This document shows, one piece after another, positions 41,342 to 52,650 of a DNA stretch of 64,000 nt (its first letter is position 1; each line of letters starts with the position of its first letter). The notes below the pieces were generated by a model. It saw nothing but the letters and a program-made list of their open reading frames with translations, was not told the origin of the DNA and did not search any database. Source of the DNA: Sporothrix humicola (Eukaryota > Ascomycota > Sordariomycetes > Ophiostomatales > Ophiostomataceae); contig WNYE01000065.1 in NCBI GenBank assembly GCA_021396245.1, forward strand, positions 62,001 through 126,000, in the 5' to 3' direction. The position numbers and the translations under genes are program-made.

Positions 41342-44005
41342 ATGACCACCACGATGAGCACAATAAGCACCGCCTCGACAAACAGAAAGAGCCGCCGCGT
41401 GCCGGCCGAGCTCCGGCAGCGGACCGAGAACAGCTGCGACCGGTGCAAGACACGCAAGCACAAGTGCCGCCGAGTGCCTGGATCGGAGGGTGACCGGTGT
41501 TTCCACTGCGCAAAATATGGCTACGAGTGTACGGTGACGAAACCACGCAAACCACGTCTACCACCCGCAGCAGCCGCAGCCGCCGCTGCGGCGGCTGCTG
41601 CCGGCATTCTCGTCGATGCGTACAGTGCCCGAATGGAGGCCATGGAGGAGCTGATCAAAGGTCTCGTGCCCGAGGCAGATGTGAGCAGTCTGGATAGTCT
41701 GTACCGTGTTGGAAAAGAGCTCGGCATACCAATATCGTCAGAGGGAAGTCACAAGCCAGGAAATGCAGACCTCGAAGACAGGGACACGTCAACATCGACT
41801 GCGTCCTTGTGCCACGTTGAGAAACCACCAAGCCAGCAACCGACACGATCTCTTCCACAGCCGACGTCAATGGCGACTTATGCATCCCCACCACCGTCCT
41901 CCCCAGCAACATCTTCGACATCCAGCAGCCAGAGCGAGGGCCTTGTTCAGGATCGACAGGGTCAGCGCCAATATATCGGCCAGGCCAGTTCATATTACTT
42001 CCAGATTCATCTTCAAGCTCTTGTGGGTGGTGGCCAAAAGTCTGATGCCGGCCAGATGCAATTATTTGGTCCCAACCCGGTCGACAAAACCAGACTCCTC
42101 TTTCGTCAACCCGTGTCACCGAACGTTATCGAAGAAGAGTCTGCTGCCAGTGTTCCACCGACGAGGAACGACAACCGACGACTGTCTTCTGCAAAATACA
42201 CATCGGTGCAACCTGCCGCCGTGGCAGCTGTTGAGGCTGGTATCCAACTCCTTTCTGGGCCACAAGCATCCGAGGTGATCGCGTGTGTCCACGCGTTCTT
42301 TGAACATGTCAACACGGACTTCCCTATCCTTCACGAGGCATCATTTCTTGAGACACTGGTGGCAACTATGAAGAAGTCACAGGACGCGAGTTCATCCATC
42401 GACAGGGTTTGGCTATGTAGCTTGTATTGCGTCATGATCCTTGGTCGACTTCATCTGACTCCTACGGGAAACTCCAGTGCCGACTCTGAAGACACTGACG
42501 AGGTCTGGCTCTGGGCCCAGATCGAGGCCCTTCTCCCAACAGTTCTCTTCACCACAAGCCTAGCCTCTATTCAGGCACTACTTTTGGCCAGTCTCCACCT
42601 TCACAACACCAACTCACGGGATGTCTGCTGGACCCTGACAGGAGCAGCACTTCGACTGGGATATGCCATTGGACTGCACCGGCCGGGTCTTGTCGACAAC
42701 GATACAGTAGCAGCCGCACCACCTCTCCTTCGGTCGATACGGAAGTCGATCTGGTGGATACTGTATGCCTTTGAGCAGCTCCAGGTCTCGTCCCACGATC
42801 GACCCAGTGCCGTTGGAAGTCGACATGTTCAGCCACTGCCCACGTTTGGCTCGTCTGGATACGGCCACGCTGAGCACGCAAGCCGACTGACAATGCTGCT
42901 GGGACGGGCCAATGCTATGCCAGAGGCTGTCCGCACAAACTACGGTGGTCCACTTGCACCGGCTGTTGCTTTGCTACGTGATCTCACAAGATGGCACTCT
43001 GCACTCCCCGCCCATCTGTCTATCAACGCAGTACAATATGCGCCACCAGGGATACAAAGGGCAACTCTACTTCTACACATCCAATACCACTACATTGTGT
43101 GCCTTGTGTCTAGGCATGCATTGTTGTCTCGATATACAGCAATGCAAAAGGGAAGTACAAAGTCCGAATCAGGTTTTCAAAACAGCAGCGAGAACAACGA
43201 TAACAACGAGGCCATGTCACTTACATTGACCAGCCCATGTTCTCCGACCGCAATTGCAGACACATGTCAAAATTCGGGCCGTGAGGCCATTCTGCTCTTG
43301 CTGCGGATGAGTGAATTGAGGCACTTCAATGCTCGCACAGGCCTCGATGTATACTACCTCTACTCTGCTGCTCTTGTCCTGGTCCTTAGTCTTATCTGCG
43401 ATACTGCCCAGCGCAAGAATGCCGCCGCCACCGAGACAAGGAAACTCTTCCGGCAGTGCGCGGATCTGGCAGCGAAGCATCTGCTAGAGAGCCAAACACC
43501 AGGAACCATGAGGCGATGGCTGGGTATCATTGACGATCTCCACAGAGGCATGGCAAATACACAATTCAGGAGAAACATGGCACAAACGGCCAAGCAACAT
43601 GAACACCAACCATATCAATACAACCAAGACATCATCCTAAGGTCAAGGCCACCAGCTCAACTTCCAAACATCAGCGATGCTGGGGCGTCTGCACCACTCG
43701 TCAATGGACTTCAAGTTGGACAACAGGATCCGATTTTCACGTTTGATACACCTACCTCTCGTGGGCAGCAAACATCACCCACACTTGCGTCTGAATTGGC
43801 CTTCGATATTGCAACCTTAGCAGACAGCGGGATGGACACGTCGGGTTTTGTCAGTCCGCCGGCCATTCCGCCACTGGTGCTAGAGTTCTTTAACACAAAC
43901 AACACCAACGGCACCTTTGATGGTACTCTGGGAACAGGGCCAGAAGATTGGAGCTTCGACTATCTTATGTCAACCGACGATGCACAAACCATATCACCGT
44001 GGTAG
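41342..44005 (+). CDS. large Zn2Cys6 transcription factor with poly-alanine tract
   Basis: Single exon, 887 aa. The zinc cluster uses Cys32, 35, 42, 53, 56 and 63 (CX2CX6CX10CX2CX6C; CDRCKTRKHKC first half). It is followed by a basic KPRKPR segment and an uninterrupted run of twelve alanines (about residues 76-87) encoded by a GCN-repeat. The fungal-specific regulatory domain spans roughly 300-620: DFPILHEASFLETLV, the SLHLHNTNSRDVCWTLTGAA and GYAIGLHRPG helices, and KSIWWILYAFEQLQVSSHDRPSAV are characteristic. The C-terminal 150 residues are Gln/Asn/Thr-rich with acidic patches, a likely activation region. It is divergent from the DHA1 exporter and convergent with an FAD monooxygenase, so either could be a target. 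Confidence 0.9.
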   Translation: MTTTMSTISTASTNRKSRRVPAELRQRTENSCDRCKTRKHKCRRVPGSEGDRCFHCAKYGYECTVTKPRKPRLPPAAAAAAAAAAAAGILVDAYSARMEAMEELIKGLVPEADVSSLDSLYRVGKELGIPISSEGSHKPGNADLEDRDTSTSTASLCHVEKPPSQQPTRSLPQPTSMATYASPPPSSPATSSTSSSQSEGLVQDRQGQRQYIGQASSYYFQIHLQALVGGGQKSDAGQMQLFGPNPVDKTRLLFRQPVSPNVIEEESAASVPPTRNDNRRLSSAKYTSVQPAAVAAVEAGIQLLSGPQASEVIACVHAFFEHVNTDFPILHEASFLETLVATMKKSQDASSSIDRVWLCSLYCVMILGRLHLTPTGNSSADSEDTDEVWLWAQIEALLPTVLFTTSLASIQALLLASLHLHNTNSRDVCWTLTGAALRLGYAIGLHRPGLVDNDTVAAAPPLLRSIRKSIWWILYAFEQLQVSSHDRPSAVGSRHVQPLPTFGSSGYGHAEHASRLTMLLGRANAMPEAVRTNYGGPLAPAVALLRDLTRWHSALPAHLSINAVQYAPPGIQRATLLLHIQYHYIVCLVSRHALLSRYTAMQKGSTKSESGFQNSSENNDNNEAMSLTLTSPCSPTAIADTCQNSGREAILLLLRMSELRHFNARTGLDVYYLYSAALVLVLSLICDTAQRKNAAATETRKLFRQCADLAAKHLLESQTPGTMRRWLGIIDDLHRGMANTQFRRNMAQTAKQHEHQPYQYNQDIILRSRPPAQLPNISDAGASAPLVNGLQVGQQDPIFTFDTPTSRGQQTSPTLASELAFDIATLADSGMDTSGFVSPPAIPPLVLEFFNTNNTNGTFDGTLGTGPEDWSFDYLMSTDDAQTISPW

Positions 44006-44308
44006 ATAGACTTGCGTGAGAAATTTGGTGACCATGTAATTCTCCATAGTTGGTTTTATCATTGTTGATTCGTAGAGAATACTCAGTGATGGACAAACGA
44101 AAAAATATAAAAGGACGTATAATAAAAATATTACAAATTGGTATAAATTTTTAAAATAATATTAGTCACAAAAATAAAAAAACAAATGTGGCAAAAAACA
44201 CCACAAGAAAAAAGAAAATATTCGCAGAATCAGAAACGTATAAAATGTCCGAGGATAATCTATTACACGCACCGCGTTCTAGGGACCGCTTACAAGCTGT
44301 CACTACAT
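44006..44308. other. AT-rich 3' spacer between convergent genes
   Basis: About 300 bp, strongly A+T-rich between 44090 and 44230, with AATAAAAAT-type words that could serve as poly(A) signals on the plus strand. No gene is seen. Confidence 0.45.
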
Positions 44309-45733
44309 CTACTTCTTCTTCTCTCCCAACCCCCGTTTGAAAAGGGAAACAACTGTATCCATATCTGCCTCTAGATCATGCTCCCAAATCCACAAAAAGC
44401 GCTTGTTCAGGTTTTCGACAATTTTGCCCATGTCATCGCCATAGCGGGGGTCGGAGCATGCATACATAGCACCCAGCTCCTGACTTGTTTGGACAATCTT
44501 TTGTGCACGTGGCCGACGTACGGTATCGTAAGCTGTGAAGGCCGCCTCAAGGTCCTGCCAGCATGTCACCTGGCCAAGAACATGAGACAGGATCAGCGCA
44601 TCCTCGATGCTCATGCCGGCACCTGATGCTTGATGAGGAGTAGTGGCATGGGCTGAATCACCCAGAAGGCAGATCAAGCCGTGGTGATATGTCGAGGTCT
44701 TGATGTGGTGGTGGAGGGCCCACTGGACCGGCTCGGCACATTCGATCAGCCGCACAAGACGGTCGTCCACATCGGGGAAGTCTGTGCGGATGGTCTCAAT
44801 GGGTACGCGGTGTGTCCACTGTGGATGTGCCCACGGCTCGTTGACAAACTTGCAGGCAACAATGTTGCACTCTGTGCCCGACGAAATGGGATAGGTCATG
44901 ATGTTGACGCCTGGTCCGTTAAAGCACTTGGCGTCGCCGGCATACTCTGCCCCGAGGACCTGTTGTGCTGTGGCCATGGGCACAATCGAGCGGTAAGCGT
45001 ACTTGCCGCTGAAGACGGGTGGAACTTCGTCGGAATAGCCGGCGGGGCCAAGAACATAACCGCGTGAAGGCCCCTTAACACCATCGCAGCCGATGACAGC
45101 AGTGGCCGTTGCCGTTGTTCCGTCTGAAAATGACAGAATGCAACGTCCCTCGCCAGGAAACTGCTGTATGTCTGTCACCCTCTTGTTGAACTGGACTGCA
45201 TTGTTGGGAATGTGACTCGTAAGAATATTGAGTAGATCGCGTCGATGTGCGCTGGTCCGCTCATAGCATTCCGCGCCAAACGGCTGTGGAGTCCAGCCGC
45301 GCTTCTCGCCAAAACCAGGCTCGGCGTACAGTGCCTCCATGGCAACGTGCAGCTTTTCTTCCGACAGATTTCCCGACGATATGGTGTCGTAGGCAGCGCG
45401 CAGCTCGGGGCTGATCAGAGCCATGGCTCGAAGTGCGTTAGGACCGAGACCAACACCGGCGCCAATGACGCTGTACTGGGCCGCCGATTCGTAGATGGTA
45501 AAGGACACATTGTTTCGGAGACAGCCGACGGCGAGAGATAGGCCACCAATGCCGGACCCGACAATGGCAATGTGTATTGGCGATGATGGTGAGGGGCTTG
45601 GCTGTGGTGAACTGGACGACTGGACGGACTCGGCAGACTTGGTGACGGAGGAGGTCGAAGGCTTGGCTGTTGGTTCTTGTGAGGTAGATTTGCGGCTAAC
45701 AAGCCATTTAAGGCGGGACAAAACGCTCCCCAT
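44309..45733 (-). CDS. FAD-dependent aromatic-ring monooxygenase (salicylate hydroxylase-like)
   Basis: Single exon, 474 aa, group A flavoprotein monooxygenase using NAD(P)H and FAD. HIAIVGSGIGGLSLAVG (about residues 54-70) is the FAD-binding GxGxxG fold, AVIGCDGVKGPSR is the DG motif that contacts both FAD and NAD(P)H, and LLGDSAHATTPHQASGAGM is the C-terminal GD motif binding the FAD ribityl chain. A 50-residue Ser/Pro-rich N-terminal extension (MGSVLSRLKWLVSRK then low complexity) precedes the domain and has no clear targeting role; its MGSVLS start resembles an N-myristoylation sequence, which is only a speculation. Family members hydroxylate salicylate, kynurenine and polyketide phenols. 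It shares an 1.86-kb upstream region with the bZIP gene. Confidence 0.91.
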   Translation of the reverse strand: MGSVLSRLKWLVSRKSTSQEPTAKPSTSSVTKSAESVQSSSSPQPSPSPSSPIHIAIVGSGIGGLSLAVGCLRNNVSFTIYESAAQYSVIGAGVGLGPNALRAMALISPELRAAYDTISSGNLSEEKLHVAMEALYAEPGFGEKRGWTPQPFGAECYERTSAHRRDLLNILTSHIPNNAVQFNKRVTDIQQFPGEGRCILSFSDGTTATATAVIGCDGVKGPSRGYVLGPAGYSDEVPPVFSGKYAYRSIVPMATAQQVLGAEYAGDAKCFNGPGVNIMTYPISSGTECNIVACKFVNEPWAHPQWTHRVPIETIRTDFPDVDDRLVRLIECAEPVQWALHHHIKTSTYHHGLICLLGDSAHATTPHQASGAGMSIEDALILSHVLGQVTCWQDLEAAFTAYDTVRRPRAQKIVQTSQELGAMYACSDPRYGDDMGKIVENLNKRFLWIWEHDLEADMDTVVSLFKRGLGEKKK

Positions 45734-47591
45734 TGTTGTCGCGAGTGAAGATGGAAAATTGTTTGGTTGGAAAACTGGCCTGAAGTCCAGATGTTGAAGC
45801 TGGCGCAGTCGTTGATAATTATCGATAAGGCTTCATCCCCAGCCTACCGTGACAATGCCTCGGTCTCTTAGATAAAGGCATCTAGATACTCATATCTTTG
45901 CAATACAGTAGAAATTATTGAAATAAAATGGAATATCGCAGGTTGTCTGGTATGCGATATTGCTACTGCTTGGCGGCGAGGCTGCGGGAGCCTGTAATCC
46001 GTGGTGCCAAGCGCTATCGCTTAGCGCACTGGTCCTACGCGGGATGTCTGGCAACCCGCGAACCATAAAGTGGTCGTCGTGAGTTGATAGCATCCGGAGT
46101 CGACACTGAAATCAGATTATCTCAGCAGCAACCGCATTTTTATCACGTTTTATTTCAACTTAGAATGAGAGACACATTTGGCAGCTTTGACAAACAATGT
46201 TATTTTTGTCCAGCTTTCACAATTGACGTCTGGCCACGCCAAACACGACTTAACCCTGAGAAAATCCAACTTGCACGACGCCATAGGTCGGTCCAGCGGT
46301 TACACAGAATCAATTAAACGATTGGAATATTGTGATGTTTTTTTTTTTTTTTAAAGAAGATAAAAGCAACTAATTGTACATTCGCAACTCATCATGTACC
46401 AAATTGACTGTATGGTTTGGTTTTATTTTGGGGTGGTCTGGGAAAACAACAGCATCCCCTAAAATTGGGTCATTCTTCCCTGTAAGACGCTAACACTAAG
46501 TATTGAAGAATCAGTTGAGCAGTTGGCACAATGCTGAGCCCAAGACCTGCACAACAACATGGAAAATAATGCAAAGATTATGCAAATGAAAGTGCATTTT
46601 CAACGAAAGGTGTAGATGCTTAAAATTCCGATAGCGTTACCGTCAGCAACTGTACTTGGCACGCGTTCTGATTATACTTACATTACATGCCACATCCATT
46701 CCACTAATTGGTGTCTTTGATCTAGTCATATGGCACGACCTGTATGAATCGAGACGAGCCCGTGAACTGTGATGTTCCAACAGACTCGAGTCAACATGAA
46801 GTCAGTCATCTCGGCCTAGAATAGAATATTCTAGGCGCCGGGATGCCGACTGTTCTCAGAATACCGAACGGACACCGAGTAGGCTGCGAAGAAAGACGGT
46901 AAAACAAAAGATATCGAGTGAATCATCGCAGTTCTTAGTTTCAACAATATTTTCCTTGTTCACCTGCCTCTCCGTCGAGTCCACCAGGGATAGCGCAAGG
47001 AAGGGTGAAATTTCTTCTGGGGATCTGGAACGTGCCGGTCATGGATTCACTGGCAAGGACCGAAAGGAGTACGACATGCGACGTGCCTTAGCCTTAGCCT
47101 TAGCTCATTGCTGGGACCCGAAACCACGAGCTATGCCAGCTCTACCTGCAAGGAAAACTGTCTTGATCGAATAAATATCTCCAAATGTTCAATAAACGAA
47201 TCCTAACTGAACATTGGTTTGAATTATTGATTCTGATGCTGACCCAATTTCCAGCCATAACACATACCAAGCATCTGACTTGCATCGCATTCTTCGGTTT
47301 GGTGATGCACTAACACAAAAATGGTAGCGGGGAAGGCCACCAGAATCCGGGGAAATGATTCAGTTTTTTAGGGGCGTCCATTAGGGCTGCATCACCCCGC
47401 AAAACAAGAAACAAAGACGCGTCTCTTTCAGGGGACGGAAACAATTCTCCGGTGGGGCGAAGGCCAAAGATATAAACTAACAGGGTTCCAAACTCTCCAT
47501 CGGTGTCAGTTTGGGACGTGTCAGTATTATTCAGTAATGCTGTCGACAAAAACATCTCCAAATCTAAGGCTACCCCACAGTCCTCATCAAA
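45734..47591. promoter_or_regulatory. long divergent intergenic region, FAD monooxygenase / bZIP
   Basis: The longest divergent spacer (1.86 kb), with no supported gene. It contains CGATAAG (45823-45829) near the monooxygenase, TTAGCG (46021-46026), a 14-T run near 46338-46351, CGCTAA (46488-46493), a three-copy GCCTTA hexamer repeat (47085-47102) and a TATAAA box (47471-47476) before the bZIP gene. A short open frame around 46956-47174 has no recognisable motif and is probably random. Confidence 0.45.
47471..47476 (+). promoter_or_regulatory. TATA box of the bZIP gene
   Basis: TATAAA 121 nt upstream of the start codon, at a normal distance for a filamentous-fungal core promoter. Confidence 0.4.
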
Positions 47592-48931
47592 ATGTCAACT
47601 GATACGGATACCACTGCGGCGACCCCAACAACAGCCACCACAAACACTAGCACGGCTGTGACGGCACAGGCTTACCAGACAGAACTCACAGCGGCTGAAG
47701 TTGCCCGGCGAGAGATTGATGCTGCACGACTCGCCCACAAGCGGGCACTGGACCGCAAATCGCAGAATGCAAAGCGTGAACGGACGCGGTTGCGGCTACA
47801 GACCCTGGAGCAGAGGCTTGCGTCGAGCGAGGAGAGCATCAGGCAGCTGGCCAGCGACAAGGAGCGGCTCGAGGCTGAGAATAACAGACTGCGAGAAAGT
47901 CTGGCCACAGCAACACCGAGTCCGTCGAACAGCAACAGCTCTGACCGGGGAGTCAATATCAACATTTCGAGTTCCGGCCCAGGCCCCGGTATGAGTGGAC
48001 CTTCGCCGGCGCCATCAGGGACCGACCACGGGTCTCCAGTTGCCGGTCAGACTGTGCCACACCAGAACCAAACGTCTTCCATTTTCGATATTCTGTCACC
48101 GACAACGGTTTTCCGGACAGTGCAACACAACCCCCACACACAAGTCTTGCCTCATATCTTGGCACAAGGCGTCCAGCCAGCACTGCCGCAGCATCTCTAC
48201 CAAGTGCTTCCGTGCAACTCGAGCCCCATCTGTCTGTCCGACCAGATCATGGACACATTCATCAAATCACAAAAAACGACGCCAACGTCAACATACAATG
48301 TCGAATATCTTCGAGAAAAGCCAAATGTCCTGTCTCTCATCATGCCGGAGACCTCCATCACCATTCCTCCCGTTCTCAGAGTGGCATCCGATGTCCTCAG
48401 GGCGTTCACGGATATTGCAACTTTACCAGAACAAGTCGGCGGACTCTACCTGATGTTCCGACTACTGAATGTGAGTGCCAACCCCCAAACGAGTGCTGAT
48501 CCTACACGCCGTATGCAGCCGTGAGCTCATGCTGACTTCCCCTCTTTGGGGTCTTGTAGTGGAGAGTCTTCCCGACCCTCGAGACATACCGTGAGATCCC
48601 CGAGTGGCTCCGTCCCATCCCCCTCCAACTCCGCATCCCCCACCCCGCCTGGATGGACGCCATACCCTGGCCTCGTGTCAGGGCTCTGTTGGTCAGCCGC
48701 CAAGACCAGTACCACTTTGAGAGCTGGTCGGCCTTTTACTCGTCATCCCTCTCAGTATCATGGCCGTACAACCCGAGCGACACGATTGTGGCTGTCTCAG
48801 ACGAAGAGATTGTGGCCAGCCCCATCTTTGAGCAGCACTGGCAAAATCTAAAGAACTGGAACGTCGGTCCATCATTTCGAAAACAGTTTCCAGAGATTGG
48901 GCTCATGGTGGATGAGTACAGACAGGAGTGA
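47592..48931 (+). CDS. bZIP transcription factor, DUF3425 type
   Basis: Two exons, 47592-48470 and 48560-48931 (416 aa); the 89-nt intron splits the C-terminal domain, and splicing gives LYLMFRLLNWRVFPTLETY, continuous with the family pattern. After a Thr/Ala-rich start, the basic region KRALDRKSQNAKRERTRLRL (about residues 50-69) and a leucine-zipper-like coil (LEQRLASSEESIRQLASDKE, then LEAENNRL) are clear. The C-terminal half matches the DUF3425 domain of fungal bZIPs, ending in the conserved FRKQFPEIG near the stop. Such proteins often regulate secondary-metabolite or stress genes. It is divergent from the FAD monooxygenase and convergent with the SDR, and could coordinate the oxidative enzymes that follow. 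Confidence 0.9.
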
Positions 48932-49039
48932 CAGTGGCAGCCTTGTATGATAATGAATTAAGAGAAACGTGTGACGTGTGAAATCAAAATTTATTCTTAT
49001 GAAGCTCATATGTAAATTCATCTAACATCTATCCATCGT

Positions 49040-49960
49040 CTAATCGAAAATGCAGCGGAACAGGTTGCGCCAGCCAATGTCCGAGACGGGCGGGATGCCC
49101 AGCTCTGAGCCCAGCATCTGGTCCCGGACGCTGTCGTACACCTCCTCGGCGTCGCGGAAGCGGCCGCCGTGCACAAGGATCGACCGACCGTGCTCCTTTT
49201 CCGTGAGGAGCAGACGAGCAGCTGCCAGCGCCGGCTGCTCAGGGCCTTGGTTCTCGAAGGTGTAGCCCTTGGACAGATCGTCGTATTTGGTGGCGGCGCG
49301 GCTGGCAAAGCTGTCGCTCAGATTCGTCAAGACTGGGCCGGGCGACACGGCGTTCATCTTGATGTTGTACTCTTCGAACAGATCCAGACTGGCCGCCCTC
49401 AAAATGCCCAGCACAGCATGCTTGGACGACGTGTAGATGGGAATGCCCGGCGTCTCGTAGCCCGACATGGACGACGTCATGACGATCGTGCCCTCGACCT
49501 TGAGCTTGCGGAAGAAGAAGACGGAGAGCTTGACCGTGTTCAGCACGCCCTTCAGGTTGACCTCGATGTTGGCGTAGTTCGGCGCCGTGGGGTCGCCGTT
49601 GGCGTCGACCTTGTTGACAAACAGGTGGTCCAGCTCGCCCAGGCCGGCGTTGGCGTAGACGCCGTCAATCTTGCCGAACTTTTCAATGGCCGTCTTGAAG
49701 GCGTTGAGCAGAGACGCCCACGAGGTCACGTCCGTCTGCACAAACAGCGTCGTCTTGGCTAGCGACCCCAGTATCTCGTCGGACGGCTTCTTGAAGTCGG
49801 CAATGATCAGACCGGCTGCGTTCTTCGTCTCCAACAGTTTGATCGTGGCAAGGCCAATGCCAGAACCGCCGCCTGTAATCAGAAACACCTTGCCAGATGC
49901 ATCGGGGATGCTCTCGGGCGTGATGGTGAGCAGAGCTCCGGGTTTCTGTGTTGATCCCAT
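49040..49960 (-). CDS. classical short-chain dehydrogenase/reductase
   Basis: Single exon, 306 aa. The cofactor loop is LITGGGSGIGLATIKLL (TGxxxGIG, residues ~29-36), followed by an acidic end of beta-2 (IIADFKKP) that favours NAD(H). The active site is complete: NAG at VYANAGLGE, Ser in VMTSSMSGYE, and Tyr/Lys in IYTSSKHA. The PGPV motif after the active site is typical, and no targeting signal is present. Relatives oxidise or reduce secondary alcohols, including 15-hydroxyprostaglandin-like and polyketide-derived substrates. It is divergent (680-bp promoter) from the Baeyer-Villiger-type monooxygenase; a ketone made by this enzyme would be a natural substrate for that neighbour, which is inference from chemistry and position. 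Confidence 0.91.
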   Translation of the reverse strand: MGSTQKPGALLTITPESIPDASGKVFLITGGGSGIGLATIKLLETKNAAGLIIADFKKPSDEILGSLAKTTLFVQTDVTSWASLLNAFKTAIEKFGKIDGVYANAGLGELDHLFVNKVDANGDPTAPNYANIEVNLKGVLNTVKLSVFFFRKLKVEGTIVMTSSMSGYETPGIPIYTSSKHAVLGILRAASLDLFEEYNIKMNAVSPGPVLTNLSDSFASRAATKYDDLSKGYTFENQGPEQPALAAARLLLTEKEHGRSILVHGGRFRDAEEVYDSVRDQMLGSELGIPPVSDIGWRNLFRCIFD

Positions 49961-50641
49961 GTTGGTGTGGTAATGCTGGTTTGAGTTTTGATGGTTTTAG
50001 GGATGTTTGTCGTTGAGATTGATTTTTCTGTCAAGCTGTTATGCACGATCTCCTCGCAACTCACGACGCCTCAAACAACGCCTATCCCATCCGGTCTTAT
50101 ACGAACTGGACAAGTTGAGCGGCCGGATATGCCATTTCCTGTCCATGACTCCAAAGTCCGCGATGCCTCCGCACTTTGACCCCAAGGCCCACTTGCCCAC
50201 TCGCCCACTAACAACCGCTGTGGTCCCTGAATCACTAGCGCATTTCCCCTTATGGCAAGTCAACAATGACACCCAGAAATTCACCTGATTCAGTACCCCG
50301 GACTGGAAGAAATGACCCCAGTTTTAACAAGGACGATCACGTTCTGGGGTGGACTGTATGTTTGTGACCATCAGGCCTTCAACTTTGCGTGCACTGTATT
50401 TCCGCCGTGTCATGCTGCATCATGAATAATTTGGAGAACAGGAAGTTAATTTGCCGGCAATGCACTTCTTATATCTGGGATGGCCCTTCCGCATGGCAGC
50501 TGACAATGTTGGAGAACATCGCATAAAACAAAAGGGGGAAAGCTCCAACGAATATTACTGATATTGACAGCATTTTTCATGGCATGCCATCTTGCACACT
50601 TCGTTACATCTGAGCTCCAAAACAATACCAAAATACCCATC
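49961..50641. promoter_or_regulatory. divergent promoter region, SDR / Baeyer-Villiger monooxygenase
   Basis: About 680 bp with no gene. No strong TATA box or repeated regulatory word was found. Confidence 0.35.
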
Positions 50642-52650
50642 ATGCCCGGAGAGACAAACGGAAACCACGTCAACGGGACGTCGACGAACGGCGTTTCGGC
50701 CAACGGAGCCAACGGGGCCAACGGAACCACCAACGGCAACGGCACATCAACTCCCTACGTCATCCCGGACCGTGGCCACTCGGACCCCGACAATATCCGT
50801 GTGATCTGTGTCGGTGCCGGATTCTCGGGCGTCTGTCTTGCCTACAAACTGCAACAGACCGTCACAAATTACGAGCTGGTCTGCTACGAGAAGTAAGTTA
50901 AGAAAATTATGTGCTCACCATGCATGGCTTATGTGCTGACAATAATTACAGAAACGACAATGTCGGCGGCACATGGTATGAGAACAAGTATCCCGGTGTA
51001 AGTATTGCCTTGATCTTCATGATTCAATTTATCTTACGGCCACTAATATCTACAGTGCGCATGCGACATTCCCGCCCCCGTCTACAGCTTCAGCTTCGAG
51101 CCCAACCCGTCATGGACATCCTACTATGCGAGGTAAGTTACTCCCAGATGGAAAAGTATAAATCATACATATGCTAACTAGACAGTGCCCAAGAAATCGA
51201 GCAGTACATCCTCAACTTTGTGGAAAAGCACGGCCTCAGCAAGTACATGCAGCTGAGCTCGCGCGTCGTCAGCGCAACCTGGGACGACAGCAAGGGCGAA
51301 TACGAGGTCGAGATTGAGACGCCGTCTGGCCTTATCAAGGACCGCTGCCACGTGCTTGTCAGTGCTGCCGGCGTCCTCAACAAGTGGAAGTGGCCTGCCA
51401 TCCCCGGCCTGCACGACTTTGCCGGTCCTTTGGTGCACAGTGCCCACTGGGACGACGATGTCGACTGCACCGGCAAGCGTGTGGCCGTCCTCGGCACTGG
51501 GTCGTCGGCCATCCAGATCATCCCCAGTCTGCAGCCCGTGGCGTCTCACCTGACGGCCTTTATGCGCTCGCCGACGTGGATTTCGCCGGCCGTCGCCACC
51601 GACTTTATTGACAATATCGTTGAGAAGAAGGACGACTCTGCGCCGCCCGTCGACACGAAAAAGGAAGAGCCCTCGGTCAAGACGGCCTTCGCCAAGCACC
51701 AGCTCACCAAGGAGCAGATTGCCAAGTTTGAGAGCGACCCCGAGTTCTACCTGGCCTTTCGCAAGCGCATCGAGAGCCAGCTCAACTCGGCCACGGACGT
51801 GTTTACAGCCGGCTCTGCCATGAATGACGGCGCCCGCAAGATGATGACCGAGGTCATGGAGGAGCGGATCGGCACCGGTCCGGGCCACGAGGACCTGAAG
51901 CAGCGCCTGATCCCAACATGGGCACCGGGCTGCCGTCGTTTGACGCCTGGCGACGGTTATCTTGAATCGCTCGTCCAGCCCAACGTGACCCCTGTCTTTG
52001 GTGAGATCACTGGCATTGACGCCACTGGACTGACGACCGACGACGGCGTGCACCACGAAGTGGACGTTATCGTGTGTGCCACTGGCTTCGACGTTGCCTT
52101 TGTCCCTGCCTTCTCTCTGAAAGGCCGCGGTGGTGTTCGTATCCAGGACGAGTGGAAAGACGAGCCCATCTGCTACCTGGGCCTCGCTGCACCGCAGTTC
52201 CCCAACTACTTTACCTGCCTCGGCCCGCGTGGTCCGTGGGGCAACGGCCCTCTCCTCCCCGCTATCGAATCGCTTTGTGACTACTTCCGCCAGGCGATCG
52301 TCAAGATCCAGGAGGACCAGATCAAGTCGCTCGAGATCAAGCTGACGCCCACCGTCCAGTTCAACGACCACGTCGACGAGTGGATGAAGCGGTCCGTGTG
52401 GAAGACCCACTGCCGCTCGTGGTACAAGATGGGCACCGTCGACGGCAAGGCCTGGCTGTGGCCGGGTGGCACGCTCTCCTACCTCAAGACCATCAAGCAG
52501 CCGCGCTACGAGGACTACGATATTGAGTACAAGAACGACAACATGTGGGCCTACCTCGGAAATGGCAAGACGCTCTCCGAGATATCGCCAGAAGGCCGTG
52601 ACTTGGCGCCCTACATCAGAAGCTCGGATACGCCGTGGAGCATCTACTAG
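50642..52650 (+). CDS. Baeyer-Villiger-type FAD monooxygenase
   Basis: Four exons, 50642-50892, 50952-50997, 51056-51132 and 51186-52650 (612 aa), with introns of 59, 58 and 53 nt. All junctions rebuild conserved sequence: CYEKNDNVGGTWYENKYPG across introns 1-2 and CACDIPAPVYSFSF then YYASAQEIEQYI beyond. VICVGAGFSGVCLAYKL binds FAD, GGTWYENKYPG is the BVMO GGxW motif, and VAVLGTGSSAIQIIP is the NADPH-binding GxGxSA fold. The BVMO fingerprint region reads FAGPLVHSAHWD, close to FxGxxxHTxxW with Ser for Thr. Residues 1-40 are an Asn-Gly-rich repeat. Members turn ketones into esters (for example steroid or polyketide BVMOs like StcW). An upstream in-frame ATG at 50579 is in poorer context. Confidence 0.92.

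Noticed and set aside
47085..47102. Triple GCCTTA repeat resembling telomeric TTAGGG-type sequence
   Set aside because: Only three copies, wrong base order for a fungal telomere, and internal to the window; a chance hexamer repeat.
46956..47174. 72-codon open frame in the FAD monooxygenase/bZIP spacer
   Set aside because: No domain, biased by the hexamer repeat, and no plausible promoter or intron continuation.
51178..52410. 410-codon open frame antisense to the Baeyer-Villiger monooxygenase
   Set aside because: Same codon-bias artefact; the plus strand has both nucleotide-binding motifs and four well-spliced exons.
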